DNA of 64,000 nt from Cenococcum geophilum 1.58 (taxonomy: Eukaryota > Ascomycota > Dothideomycetes > Gloniales > Gloniaceae): assembly GCA_001692895.1 (NCBI GenBank), contig KV748176.1, positions 372,001 through 436,000 of the forward strand. The letters are read 5' to 3'. Positions 50,046 through 62,828 of the stretch are shown here, piece by piece (position 1 is the stretch's first letter; each line of letters starts with the position of its first letter). The notes under the pieces are model-generated. The model searched no databases, had not been told where the DNA came from, and saw only the letters and a program-made list of their open reading frames with translations. The translations under genes and the position numbers were made by a program.

Positions 50046-53000
50046 TTATATATATAGATAATATATATAATATATACAGAGCACCTAAGAATAAATATCG
50101 AAAATACCCTATAAGAATATATTAGATGGCAGAAGAATAAAAGTATTAGAATACTAAGTATATACATAGCTGGCATCTAGTAGAAGTACAGAAGTTAGGA
50201 GACTTAATACTTTAGCTAAAAAGATTCCTTACGGAAGAATGCCTAGATAGATAATAGTAGTAGGAATACCTAGAGAATATATATCTATAGTATATAGAAG
50301 ACAAAAAGCAAACTAAGTATTAGCTAAAGGTAGACTAAGTATAAATAGGATTAAGCAGCTAATAGTTAGGAAAAGTAGAGGCCCACAAAACTAGAGGGAA
50401 TTAGTAGTAGAGCCTTAGACCCTTAAAGGAATTCAAAAACGGCACCTAAATTTATAAGTTAAATAGTAAGATTAATAGTTTAAAGTATTAATAAATAGTA
50501 GAGCAATAAGGAACCATATCTTACTAGCAGTAGTTAAAAGAATGGGATTACTATACAAAAAGAAGAAGCACTCTTACCTATTAGTGATAATTTTAGAAGA
50601 TCTAATAGCCTATAGAGGAGGCATTATCAACCTTAAAATAGGACCTATTTAGTTAACTATTAAAGGGAGATAAATTAAGATGTCTTTTAATATATTACTA
50701 TTAGGAAATAATAAGGCAGTACTAGGAATACCTTAGTTATAGGAATATAATCTAAGAATTAATTAGATTACAGGTTAGGTCGATATTAGAAATACTTAAT
50801 AATATAAAATATAATAATAAGCTAAGATAGTATAGTACTAAGTAGGAGTAACCTATAAAGATATAGAAAAAGGATTAAGCTATATACTAAAGAGATACTA
50901 TAAGTATAGCAAGAAACTATAGTTACTAAAAAGTAAAAAGCTGTTAGAGTATATAGTATAGGACTATAAGATAGAATTAAAACTAGGAATAAGTCTAAGG
51001 TTCTTTCCAATCTATAAGCTTACTAAAGAAGAAGGTAGAGTATTAAAAGAGTTTATCCAAGAAAACCTATAGAAGGGATATATTAGACCATCGTAGTCAT
51101 TAGCGGGTTATTTAGTACTATTTATACTAAAAAATAATAGCAAACTAAGGCTATATATCAACTATAGATAGTTAAACAGCATTACTAGAAAGGATAGGTA
51201 TCCTTTACCCTTAATTAGCGAAATCTAAGATAGGATAGGTAACGTATAAATCTTTACAAAGATAGATCTAAGATAGGCGTACTATTAGATTAGGATTAAG
51301 GAAGGTAACAAATAAAAAGCAGCCTTTAGGTTAAAGGAAGGACTATATAAACCATTAGTTATGCAATTTAGGCTTATAAATGTATTAGCAACGTTTTAGA
51401 AGCGTATTAACAATATATTAGAAGAACACTTAAATAAATTTATTATAGTATATCTTAACGATATTATTATTTATTTAATAACTAAGAAAGAGTATAAAGA
51501 ATACGTTAAATGGTTTTTAAAGAGACTACAGGAAGAACAGATACCAGTAATAATTAAAAAATGCAAGTTTTTTACTAGAAAAACCAATTTTGTTAAATTT
51601 ATTATTAAACTAGGCCAACTTAGTATAAATCTAAAGAAGATTAAGGCTATAGTAAATTAGTAAGAACTAGAAAATGTTATGCAGTTAAGATTATTCCTAA
51701 GGTTTTGTAATTACTATAAAAGGTTTATAGCGCAATAGTTAAAAAATATTAAACCATTTACGCGACTAATAAAGAAAGAAGAACTATAGGCATAGGAAAA
51801 GAAACAGCGAAAACTATTTAAGAAAGTTAAAAAGTTATTTACTTAGGAGCTAGTTCTTAAGATCTATTAACTAGGACTAAAGACGGTTATAGAAATAAAT
51901 GCATTAGACTTTATACTAGGGGCGTGCTTTATATAAAGATATTAAAATAGATAGCACCTAGTAGCATATTATAGTTAGAAGATACCACTACTAGAGTTAA
52001 ACTATAACATCTATAATAAGGAGTTATTAGGTATAATTACAGTATTAAAGAAATAAAGAGCATTCTTATAAGGCATAAAAAAACTATTTATAGTTAAGAT
52101 AGATTATAAGAACTTAACAGAATTCCTAATAATAAAGGAACTTAATTAAAAATAGGTTAGATAGGCAGAGATGCTTATAGAATACTATTTTAAGATTTAG
52201 TATACTAAAGAAATAGATAATATATAAGCAGACGCTCTAAGTTAAAAGGCTAAACTATAAAATAATAAAAAGCTATTAGGGGCTTTACTGCAAAAAGATA
52301 TAGATAAACTAATTAGATATAATCACCTAAAAATTATAGCAACTTAAGAAGAACTAGATAAAGTTTACAAGTTACTAGAAAGCTTTTAGGTATAAAGGAT
52401 CTTTAAAGCACAGCTAGAAGAACAGTTAGAGTATCTAGAAGAAGAAATACTATATAAGTATAGAGAGGCAAAGTATATCCTAAAAAGTATAGCAAAGTAT
52501 TTCGTAGAAGATTTCTATAAGGGGATAACTTAGGGACACAATAGAGCTAGGGGCTTAGTATTAAGACTCTAAGAGGAGTATATTATTAACGGAATCTAGG
52601 GCTTAGCGTAAAAAATTATAAAAGAATATCTAGATTGCTAGAGAAATAAACTAATAAGGCATAAGCCGTATGGAGGGCTATAACCTATTAAAATACTAGA
52701 GAGACTATAGGAGGTTATATTATAGGACTTTATTATTAAGTTACTAAAGTTAAGAGACCCTATTACTAAATAAGATTATAATATAATCTTAGTAATAATA
52801 GATAAGCTTATAAAGTAGGGATACTTTATAGCATATACAGAAGAAATATTAGTAAAAGACGTCGCTAGAATCTATATTAAAGAAGTATTTATAATATATA
52901 AAGCACTAAGTAAAATTATATTGGATAGAGATTTAAGATTTATAGTAGCATTTTAGGAGGTGTTTTTAGCGGAATAAGGAGTTAGAGTGGTAACTTTTAC

Positions 53001-53433
53001 TATATATTATCCGCAGATAGACGGTTAAATAGAAAGACTAAATTAGACACTAGAATAGTATCTAAAACACTATATTAATTACGTACAGAATAATTAGGTA
53101 TTATTATTATTAGTTACGCAGTTTATATATAATATAACACTATAAAAAGGGATAGGCATATTACTATTTAAGGCAAACTATAGATATAAGCTAAGAACAT
53201 TATTATTACTACGGTAAATAAAGAAAATAAGTAGTATAGCTAAAGAAGGAATAAAGATACTAATAAATCTTTATATAGACCTTATAGAATTAGTAAAAAA
53301 GGTATAAAAAAGAATAAAAAAGTACTATAATGCTAAGAGATCTAAGGGACTAGATCTTAAGGAGGGAGATAAAGTATAGCTACTATACAAAAATTTTAAA
53401 AGTTAATGACTAAATAAAAAGTTAAACTATATT

Positions 53434-53652
53434 TGTTTGTATCAACTTAATAATATAAGTGAGTTATATCCCGGGGCACGAAATACGTATAGTATTATAT
53501 GCTCTTTGGGATGGTGGTGACTGTCAATTCTATTGAGGTAGACTACGTGGTCTATATACTGACGCGCCTCCCCCTAATTAGTTAGCACCTAAGTGGTTAG
53601 TACACCAAACGCGTAACTACGCGTTTAGTATACCACGTGCTATAATTATACA
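53434..53652 (-). repeat. 3' LTR of the nested Copia element
   Basis: 219 bp. It differs from 59275-59493 at 13 sites by my count, all transitions, and this copy always has the A or T. Confidence 0.93.
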
Positions 53653-56600
53653 CTGGCAGTACTTGGAAATGACTTAATTATATTTAACCTCCGTAATTAC
53701 TTTAATGAAGCCGTAAAACATAAAAGAAATACATAGGAAATCCCTCCTAAGGTGCCTTCTGGGCTGCCTTCCAAACGGTGCTCTAAGCTGGTCGTAAGTC
53801 CTACTTACGGTCCGTAAAGTAGACCGTACGGCCTTCCAACGGGCCGTAAATGAACCATAAGTGCTCCGTTAGTTTCGTTCCACCCATTCTATAACCCTTA
53901 GGTTAAGCTTATTTATGTTAATTAGGGTTTTAAGAGCTTAGCACGGCTTTACCTTAGTCATAGCGTCTACTGGGTTGTCTTCGGTGCTGATCTATTTAAC
54001 CTCCGTAATCTCACGTCATTCATAGGCCTGATATAAGCACATTAGGTTAACCATAAGCCTCTTCTCCTGTATCGTACCTAGTTTGACTAGGCAGTTGTAG
54101 AGGGACTTTAAATCGGTGCATAAAACCAGGGGTAGCTGCTCCAATTATAGGATCTTCTGGATTGTTGATTTGATTGCGGCTGCTATATTAAAGCTATAGG
54201 CTAGTGCATATAGTTTAGAAGCTAGTACGCTGCGGGTTACTCGTTTGCATTTAATTGAAGACTAATACAGTATATTTGCGTCCTAATTACGGTCCATAAG
54301 TACAATTACGAAGCCGATTTGCGATGATAGGTCCCTATTATTGGTAAAGGAGGCGTCCGTAAATACTATTACGCTAAGGAAATTTAGGTCCAGTGGTACA
54401 AAAGTAAGTCCTCTTATTACATTATTAATTTACTACTAAATACGCTTATTTAGCTGCTTAATATCTTTCTCTTGCGGATCTATTACCTAGGCCGTAAAGG
54501 ATAAGTTATAGGTAGATTCGGGTTAATAGACTATAGCAATATAGGCGCCTCTTGCACGCTGTACGACGTATTGGTCCTTCGTATTTACGGTTTTATAGGT
54601 CTCTCCGCAGGAACTAGTAAGGTCCGTAGGCTTTACTATAATAAGCCTTAGGTTTTAAGTTTGGCGTTTCTGAGTTAGCTAGATTAGGTTACCCTTTTAT
54701 GTAATTAAGCCTCTATTAAACTTAACTGGGGTCTACTTAGTTAACTGCTCTTACGGCTTTACTAGGAACTTGGCCTTTTATAATTTATTTTCTTTAGCGT
54801 CTGTAAAAGTCTGGTCCGCTACAAAGAGGGTATTATCCGTTTGGAGTCTAATAATACTAAGGCCGTTTGATAGTGTATATAAAAGGCAGGGGTTATAGGT
54901 TAACTGTTCCGTTTTAAGTTTACGGACATAATGCTGGTGGTACGTCTTAAACCAGTAGTTTCTAGCTTCTAGCACTCCGTAAAGGGGTTTTATAACCTAT
55001 AAAATTGTTCCTAGTTACAAGTTAAGCTCAAGGGGTAGTTATATAAAGATGTCCCTACTTAGGTAGGTATTGGATTGTACGTAGGCTTATAAGATATCCC
55101 GTAAGTAGAGGGCTATGGGCTTAGTTTGCTATAGTCTAGGCGTAAGTATAAGTATAATCCGTTAACTGACTCGTTAAATTATAGGCAATTACGTAAGGAC
55201 TAAGCCCTTTCCCTAGTCGTTATAGGCTTATATAACAAGCCTTGACTTCTTAAAGGCTTTATTAGTACTAGGGTGCTTAATCTTGTTAACGAAGCGTAAG
55301 TTGAATATACGGACGCCTTGCGGAACGTCTTTCTCCGTTATAACCGTAAAGACGCCCTTCTTAAGTAGTCCGTTAATCTCTTTGCGTCATGAGTCCGTAA
55401 AAGGGGTTTCCTATACTAGAACTAATATATCCGCAGGCGGAGATTGCTTTACGGATGTGCCTACGGAGGTTAGGTGGTTCTTTGTTACGGGGTTCTCCGT
55501 TATAGGGTGCTTTTAGGGGCATCCTCGGCTACGCTTTACGGCAGGTTCAGTAGGTTTGCGGGGGACTTCTAGAGTAGGTAGGGGTGTTTCTAGTTTATTT
55601 GGTTCGGCGGGTGCTTCTAGTTTATCTGGTTTAACAGTACAGGTATTTTCGGACCAAAAATAGGGTTTTACGGACGTGCTTCTAAAGTTAGTTGGTCCGC
55701 TAGGGAGTTATATACAACACGTTTCGTCTTCTATAGCTAGTAAACGGTAAAGTCCAGTCTAATTACCGCTCTTACGCTATATAAGGACTTTAGAATTAAG
55801 CGGGAGGTTATAAACTGAAGTTATATTAGGTCCGTTGCGGTGATGTAGAGCGCTGTTAACGGCTTGTTTGGCCCGTAATTTAACTATTTTAGCCATTGCC
55901 TTCTATATTGTAGCTACTCGTTCCGTAATAGACGGGGCAGCAGGGCCTAGGTTGCTTATCCTTAGGTAGGCTCCGTAAACCAAGAGGGTGGGTACTAGTC
56001 CGTCAGGGCCAGTAGTATTATTAACGGCTTTTACGGCCATCTATAAAGCCAGTTCCTTTTAGATGTCCTTATACTTATCCGTAATAATCTAGTAAGCTCT
56101 CTATAGGGCTAGGTAAGCTCACTTAATAAGCCTAATAGACTAGTGCGCCTTAACTGGAACAGCTTTTATTAAAATAGCCATGGCTGTAGTATACTGCTAG
56201 AATTCCTTACTAATGAAGTTCTTACTAGCGTCGTGGGTAATATACTTAGGAGGTCTAAGGTATATATTAATCTAGCAGGTCCGTAAAATGTCCTAAGTAT
56301 GTTTTATAGATATATTTTGTAACCAACGGGCGGCTTAATAGCGGGTTGCCTCGTTAATTATATATAATACTAGACTGCCGTTAATATATATAATGTCCAC
56401 GTATACTAAGTAGTTGAAGTTAAGGTCCTTATAAAGGGTGAACTTAAATCTGCCTAGGGAACGTCCGTATTTCTAGCAAAAAGAGCAGTATTTGGTTAGG
56501 TGGTTAATTGCTTTCCTATTAACGTCGTTATGTCTAGAGCGTTTAAGGACTCTATATAGCTTTTCGGCTAACGGGTGGCTAAAACAGCGGTGCAGTCGGT

Positions 56601-59274
56601 AGATTTTAGTACTAGTAAGGTAGCACGGGTTGTGGTTAAAAGATTCCTAAATATAGGTCCGTAAAGTCTCTCCCTATATAAGGAACGGGTGTCCAAATCG
56701 TTATATAATTGGTAGGGTAATATGCTTGCTTCCTAGGGCAGTTATAGGGCCAATTAAGGTATCCGTAATATTGTTATAGTAGACCTATAACCTATCTATA
56801 TCCGCAAGGCAGAGTAGGAAAGGGATATCCGCTTTTACTATGTGGAAGTTAACTAGGCTAATTAGAGTCTTAACTTTAACTAATCCAATTAATACGGTTA
56901 AGCTAATGCCGAATTAGACGTTTACGGCCCCAGTTTGCATAGTATTAATATCCGTATTATTATTTACGGTGGTCTTATATATAAGGTACTGTCCGTAACC
57001 TATAGTAGACTTCTTAGAGGCACCTATATCGATTATAACGCTATAGAATTCTTTAAGGGTATAGCGTTCTATAGTAATATATATAAATAGGTCCTATTCG
57101 CGGTCCATAACGTCCGTAACAGGTCTAACGGGTATATTTACGGGCTAGTTTTCGGGTGCAATTAAGTGTATAAAGGAGCGGTCGGCTAATACGGTCGTAA
57201 TATTAAAGGCTTAGCCGTCCGTAAAAGGTTTAAAAGTGGTTAGGAATATCTCTAAGGTCTCCTATTCCTAAGTATTTAAGTTAAAGTCAATTATAAGGGC
57301 TTCCATTAACTTATTAAGGGACTCCTCCGCTTCCTCTCCTTTATAGTCTAAGATAAACTAGTTAATCCGATTGTTAAATCTCTTCTTAGACTTATTATGT
57401 TCTTCCTGGGTATACCTTATAAACTAATATCCTTCCTTACCATATACAAAGCACCTCTAATTAGTTTGTTTACGGGGGTATGCTTTTATACAGGAGTTGG
57501 TGCGGGGGTTACAGGTAGGACCTAGTTAATACGGGTGCTGCTAGCGGTAGCGGCGGTCCGTAAAGTAGGCATCTAAGTCGGTTTGCAGATTTTATAGGTC
57601 CGTAACGAAGGCTTAAGTACTGCCTAGCGGGTTTAAGGCTTTATACGTTATAATGGAGGACCGTAAATCGTTAATAAGGCCAGCTACGGTGTCTGCGGGC
57701 TTGTAATAGGCGTATTTACAAGGTTCTATTTCCTAGCAAGCCGTAATAAGTTTATTATGCAGGAAGTCATCCGTTTAAAGCTTAATATTAAGACCGTGCT
57801 ATAGGTGGCGGAGGTCTTTAATAAGGATTTGCAGGCACTCTATAGTCGATTTTTTAGTATTCTTGTCCATTACGGTCCGTAACTTGGTCGCATTCTATTA
57901 GGTAAGGATATCACGCTTATATTCCGGTCCTTTAAAGTAGTTACATGTGGCTTTATATAGCTTATTAAAGGGAACACTAAGGGGGTTATTCTTAAGGTTG
58001 GTATAGTAGTAGTCAAATGCTAGGCCGCGCAGCATAGTAGAGTAGGCTTGGCTAAACTCCTATTTAGGAATATCAGCCTTCTAATAGAGGTCCGTAAAGA
58101 TAGTCAGTTTAAAGTTAAAGTTGTTATTTTTACTACTGTATTTAGATTTGTCGGTATAGAGCTTAGCTAGGTTAACTAGCTCCTTACCGTAGGTCTTTAC
58201 TTAGGTAGTTTTCAGATCTGTGACTTAGGTAGGTTGCGGATCTGTGGCTTGGGCGACGGGAGGGTTTTAATCCGTATTTTGGTTTATGGGGGTATTACGG
58301 TCCGTAACTTGAGTACTAGGTATACTTTAGCCCGTAAGATTAATTCCAAAATCGCTTAGGTTTATAGGACGAATTTAGTTAAGTAGGTTAGGTATAAGGC
58401 CAGCGATGCCATTAAGTTTAGGAGAAGTAAAGAGTTTATTAGTAACTTTAACCTAGTCTAGGATTTCCTCTTTAGTCTATTCTGTTTGGTCCTCCTCCTA
58501 TATTGTGTTATATAAGGACCGTATAATAATAACTCGTTTATCCTTTTTAACCTATACACCTTAGTGATGTAAAAGGGTTCGTAGGTTACGGATAGTAATA
58601 GGGTTACAAGCTTTAAGAATATCTTCCGTAAAGTCCGCAAAGTCTTCCTTATATTACTCCTATAGGTTATTATTCATAAGCTTAAAATATCCGTATTTAA
58701 GGATTTTATACTTAATATAGTTGTTAACGTTAGTTATAGACGTAAGGTCGACTCCTTGTCTCCATTTCTCTCGACCTTTATTAATCTGCTTGCTTATATC
58801 TGCTATACTATATAGTATAGTACGTAGCGGGTGGTAGTAGCTTGTAACGGGTGGGGGAGGTCTTATAACGGTCTGTAAAATCAATTAACGGGTCCGTAAT
58901 AGTTCGAGAGGTCTTACGATGGTCCGTAAAGGTAATTAACAGGTACGTAATAGTTCGCAGAAGGGTAAGGGGTCTCCATAAGGGGTCTGAAAAGAGGTTA
59001 TAGGTGTTAAAAGAGGGTGTAGTAGGAATTAAGGTTTGAGGTTCGAAGGAGGTTGAGAATAGGGGGTTCTGTAAAGGTCTATATTCGCGTCTATAAACTT
59101 CCGGTAAACCGTACTAAGACTTAAATAAGTATATAGAGTTAGTAATAGTTCCGTAATCCCCGGCTTCCGACCTTTTAGCAGGTCGTACTAGGAGTCTAAA
59201 CGGGTGGTCGCTGTCGTGTATCGCTCGGGGGGAGGTGTCGAGTGATTGCTGATCTGTGCGCGCTCACTGATTAG

Positions 59275-59493
59275 TGTTTGTATCAACTTAATGATATAAG
59301 TGAGTTATATCCCGGGGCACGAAATACGTATAGTATCGTATGCTCTTTGGGATGGTGGTGACTGTCGATTCTATTGAGGTAGACTACGTGGTCTATATAC
59401 TGACGCGCCTCCCCCTGATTAGTCAGCACCTAAGTGGTTGGTGCACCAAACGCGTAACCACGCGTTTGGTGTACCACGTGCTGTAATCATACA
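59275..59493 (-). repeat. 5' LTR of the nested Copia element
   Basis: 219 bp, followed by the second ATATT copy. It keeps G or C at every site where the two LTRs differ. Confidence 0.93.
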
Positions 59494-60550
59494 ATATTAA
59501 ACTAGGACCTTTTAAAATTAAATAAAGGATTTTACCGGTTATATTTAAGTTAAACCTACTAGCTAAAATAAAAATCTACCCTATATAGTATATCGTAATA
59601 CTAGAGCTAGTATATAGGAATATTAAGCCACTAGTTTATAAGGCAGACACGTATAAAGGATAAGAAGAAGATAAATAGTAAGTTTTAAAAATTATTAATT
59701 ATAAGGATATTAACAATAAAATATAGTATAAGATTAAGTAGATAGGCTATAATAAGACTACCTAGGAGCTACTAGAGAACCTAAAAAATGCTATAGGAAA
59801 GGTATAGGAGTATCGGAAGAGATTAGGTTAGGCAGTATTAATAAAAAAGGATTACTAAAAAATAAGTTACCTAAGGGGGACCTAAGAAGAGCAGTTGCCG
59901 AACTACTTAGATCTATTTCCTTCTTAGTTAGAAGAAAGTCTATTCTTTTATTACTAAGTTCCTATAGACCTTATTTTATAAGTTTTTACTCTTTAAAATA
60001 AACCTTTTTATAAACTTTCTTAAGATAGAGTAACTAAGCGGATGCTATAATATAGGCTTTAAGGGCCTTCTACTCTATATTACGAGAACATTCTAGCTTA
60101 GTAAGAGCCTAAGATAGTTTACTATCTAGCTACGTAGCAGTAGATTAAACATAAGACCCTAAAATAAATTAATTAGGGAACTAGACGACTATTAAGAGTA
60201 ATGGGTCGTATATATTTAGTATTAAAGATAGAGTAAATATTATAGGACAAACGAATATTCGCTTTAGTATACTCTAAGTAGGAAGACAGTTATTACGAAG
60301 ATAGGTTCGCCAATATAACGTAAACTAACCCCTTTTTTAAATAGCGAGAATATAAAAATGGTATAATCTTACTAAGAGATAATATCGCAGTAATAGTATA
60401 AGCACGACGTTACGCTTATAAAGAAGAAAGAGCTTTAGGTATAATAAGTAATAATATTAACTAAATTAATTAGATAGATATTACACCTNAAGTAAACAAC
60501 TTAAAGATATTTAGGATCTTTAAGGACAAAGATAAAGAGGAGGGAGATAG

Positions 60551-60973
60551 TGTTACGGACGCTTTAAGTACAATATTATAACTACTTAGGGAAGAGTCGG
60601 AAGAAGCTAGTCAGTTAATTTAAGCATAGTCTAAGATAGAGCTGATAGAGCTATATAATAAGGAATAGTAACTAAGGTTATATAACGTTATACACAGTAT
60701 ACGTAGTATATAAAGGGAACGTACGTATAATACGTATAATATATATATTATATATAAGAAGGATTTTATAGGAGTACGGTTGTGTATTTAAGGACCCTTA
60801 GTCCCTACTTAGATAGTTCCTTCCTTATAGTAATTCTTAGAATATAATTAGAGTTAATCTATTAGGCAACCACTCCACTAGTTATTATTACGTTGTTGAC
60901 TTTAATTTGCATTACCTATACACCTAGCCCAATAATGAGCCTATCGTAGTACTTGCTACAAGGTTCCGTTATA
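60551..60973 (+). repeat. 3' LTR of the outer Gypsy element
   Basis: 423 bp, directly after the purine tract GAGGAGGGAGATAG. Homologous to 25173-25596. Confidence 0.9.
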
Positions 60974-62828
60974 ACTATTCTTTATAATTACTCTTCCCTT
61001 TTAATATAGGAACAGCCCTAAAGGAGCTATAGTATTCCTTCTTTTTTTATACTATGTCCGCCATAATAAATAATTAATCGGTTTAACTATATTATGCGTA
61101 GCGTTAATCTATATCGGTTTATTATAAATTTCTATCGCACTATACCCGGCTCTAAATTTAAGGATTTATAGCTTTATATTAACTAGTTAATTAAAAAATA
61201 AAATGGTAGCTAATAGAGCTTTAATTGAAGCTGCAAGAGGGCTTACAGTATAACCTGTTAGGCTACTAAGTGGGCTAGTGGAAATGACATATATGATACT
61301 CTATGAGGAAGAATCTAAGGGGCTCGATGGCCCGAGAAAGTAACTACACGATGGCCCGCGCGCTGTCACGTGACCTCTCGCGTGACACGCCGCTGACCTC
61401 AAAGAGACTGCCCAAGTACCCCCCCCCCCTACCAACAAAAGGCATAGTAGTAAAGGCAAAATGTGGAAAATATAAGGCTATTTAGAAGGCTCGATTAGAA
61501 CGTGTGAACGATTAAAGATTTTAATGTTATATAACATCGTTTCAAATGATACTTGCCAAGAACCAGGTTCGATATTTTAAACGACTAACTAAATACTGCT
61601 AGTAGGTGTCGATCGCTCGTCTCGACTTGCTCATACTAAATATCGAACGAATATATCGCTCCATCGAAACCCCCCTATTGAGGTGTGTTCATCGTTGTTG
61701 TTGATTGAACTCGATGCCTGGAGAAGAGGAATTACCACCCTCAGCCCGTGTCCGCGCATGTGAAGATGACTAGACTTAGTTTCAAGCGCACACCATCACT
61801 TCTCCCAGCTGACAGCTATTTGCGGTTGAGGGTGAGCGGCCTTGTACGACCCCTCAGCTTACCAAAACCGAAAGAATTCAGCATAATATCATTTTGCGCA
61901 GCTTGAGTCCTTGATGATGGCCCCAGAAAGTATTTGGAAACCATTTTGTAGGGAAGACAAATGAGCGGACGGGGTTTTCGATGTTTATTGGAGAGAATCT
62001 AGACTTTGTTTCTTATTGGGAAATAGTTATCAAAATGTCTGCCCCACATCCCTTTCGGCAAGCGCCTACATGTCGAGTAAGGAATATCCGAAAGAATGGT
62101 TACCTGAATCGATTGGATCTCACATGCATCCGTGGTGACAAGCACCACCACATCCTGCCGGTGCCGGTTCCATAATGGACCGTTGCCGAATCAGAGTGAC
62201 AGGAGGTATGGTTCCTGGCGGAATCCAGCAGCGCATGCGTGGGAAATCATACCGGAAGGGAGGGTTGATGCTCGCGGTCATTTCTTTTTGGTGTTTTTCT
62301 GCAGGCGGGAGGGCAGATGACATGGCCTAATCTAATGGATTCGAACAGCGCTCTTTGTGCAAAGATGGTGAGACCTGGCATGGCTGTCAGAAAGTGTCCG
62401 CCTTTGTTGGATTTTGCGGTCGCTCTCGGCTGCTGCACCCATGACGACGTGTCATCTCGCATTGGATACCCCTGGTTCGCAGTCAGCCTTTGGTGGCTTG
62501 TATTGCTGGTAGCCCAGTCGAATGAAAGCAAGCAGCGCGCCTGATCAACACTCACCCGCACTGAAGAATATCCACAAGTTGCATCATCGGCCTGTCTGCC
62601 GCGCAGCTCCCGACGCCGGCTGTGGATCGTGCTTTCTGTCTCGCGCATGACCTAGTTAAGCTGCATAATCGACTACATGTACTTTCAACTCTACCTACAC
62701 CACTCCGCATTCTCTATTTCTACTTTCCTTATATAGTGTGCAACCGTCCTACATATACTGGCATCACTCGCTTCCACCAGGCCTCTCCCACGGCCACACT
62801 CGCGCCCGCGCATGGCGAACGCTCACAC
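60974..62828. other. Transition from repeats to host DNA; upstream region of lipase gene
   Basis: 60974-61290 is AT-rich, RIP-like, unassigned repeat remnant. GC rises from about 61300. A GTCACGTGAC palindrome (61365-61374) and a run of eleven C (61419-61429) lie near the edge. The rest has no supported gene. Frames on both strands at 62000-62650 overlap each other and show no motif. The last few hundred bases must hold the lipase promoter and leader. Confidence 0.5.

Larger units (their letters stand above)
53434..59493 (-). mobile_element. Ty1/Copia retrotransposon, full outline, 6.06 kb
   Basis: Two 219-bp LTRs (53434-53652 and 59275-59493), TGTTTGTATC...ATACA, are flanked by exact ATATT (53429-53433 and 59494-59498). 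The - strand shows gag (about 58900-57900), a zinc-knuckle-like and integrase region (about 57550-56300), RT (about 55350-54700) and RNase H (about 54330-53950, with [11 protein letters not shown] and DNPVDAMTK). It interrupts the outer Gypsy element between integrase and chromodomain. It is broken by many stops but is less AT-rich than the rest, so it is probably among the youngest. Confidence 0.92.
25173..60973 (+). mobile_element. Outer chromodomain Ty3/Gypsy element holding four nested insertions
   Basis: A 424-bp 5' LTR (25173-25596) and a 423-bp 3' LTR (60551-60973) bracket the block. Its own sequence is 25597-26553, 43386-44479, 49375-49862, 50051-53433 and 59499-60550. In order one sees gag with a zinc-knuckle region (to about 43550), protease (about 50550-50750), RT (about 51000-51500), RNase H (about 51850-52250), integrase (about 52350-53300) and a chromodomain (about 59666-59815), then a purine tract at 60536-60550. 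Self sequence sums to about 7.8 kb, matching the related copy at 30336-38288. It is broken by many stops. The flanking 5-mers do not match. Confidence 0.88.

Noticed and set aside
54778-54975. 65-codon - frame considered as a host gene
   Set aside because: It is a fragment of the Copia RT region.
62247-62648. 133-codon - frame upstream of the lipase
   Set aside because: Overlaps several equally long frames on both strands; no motif or intron signals.
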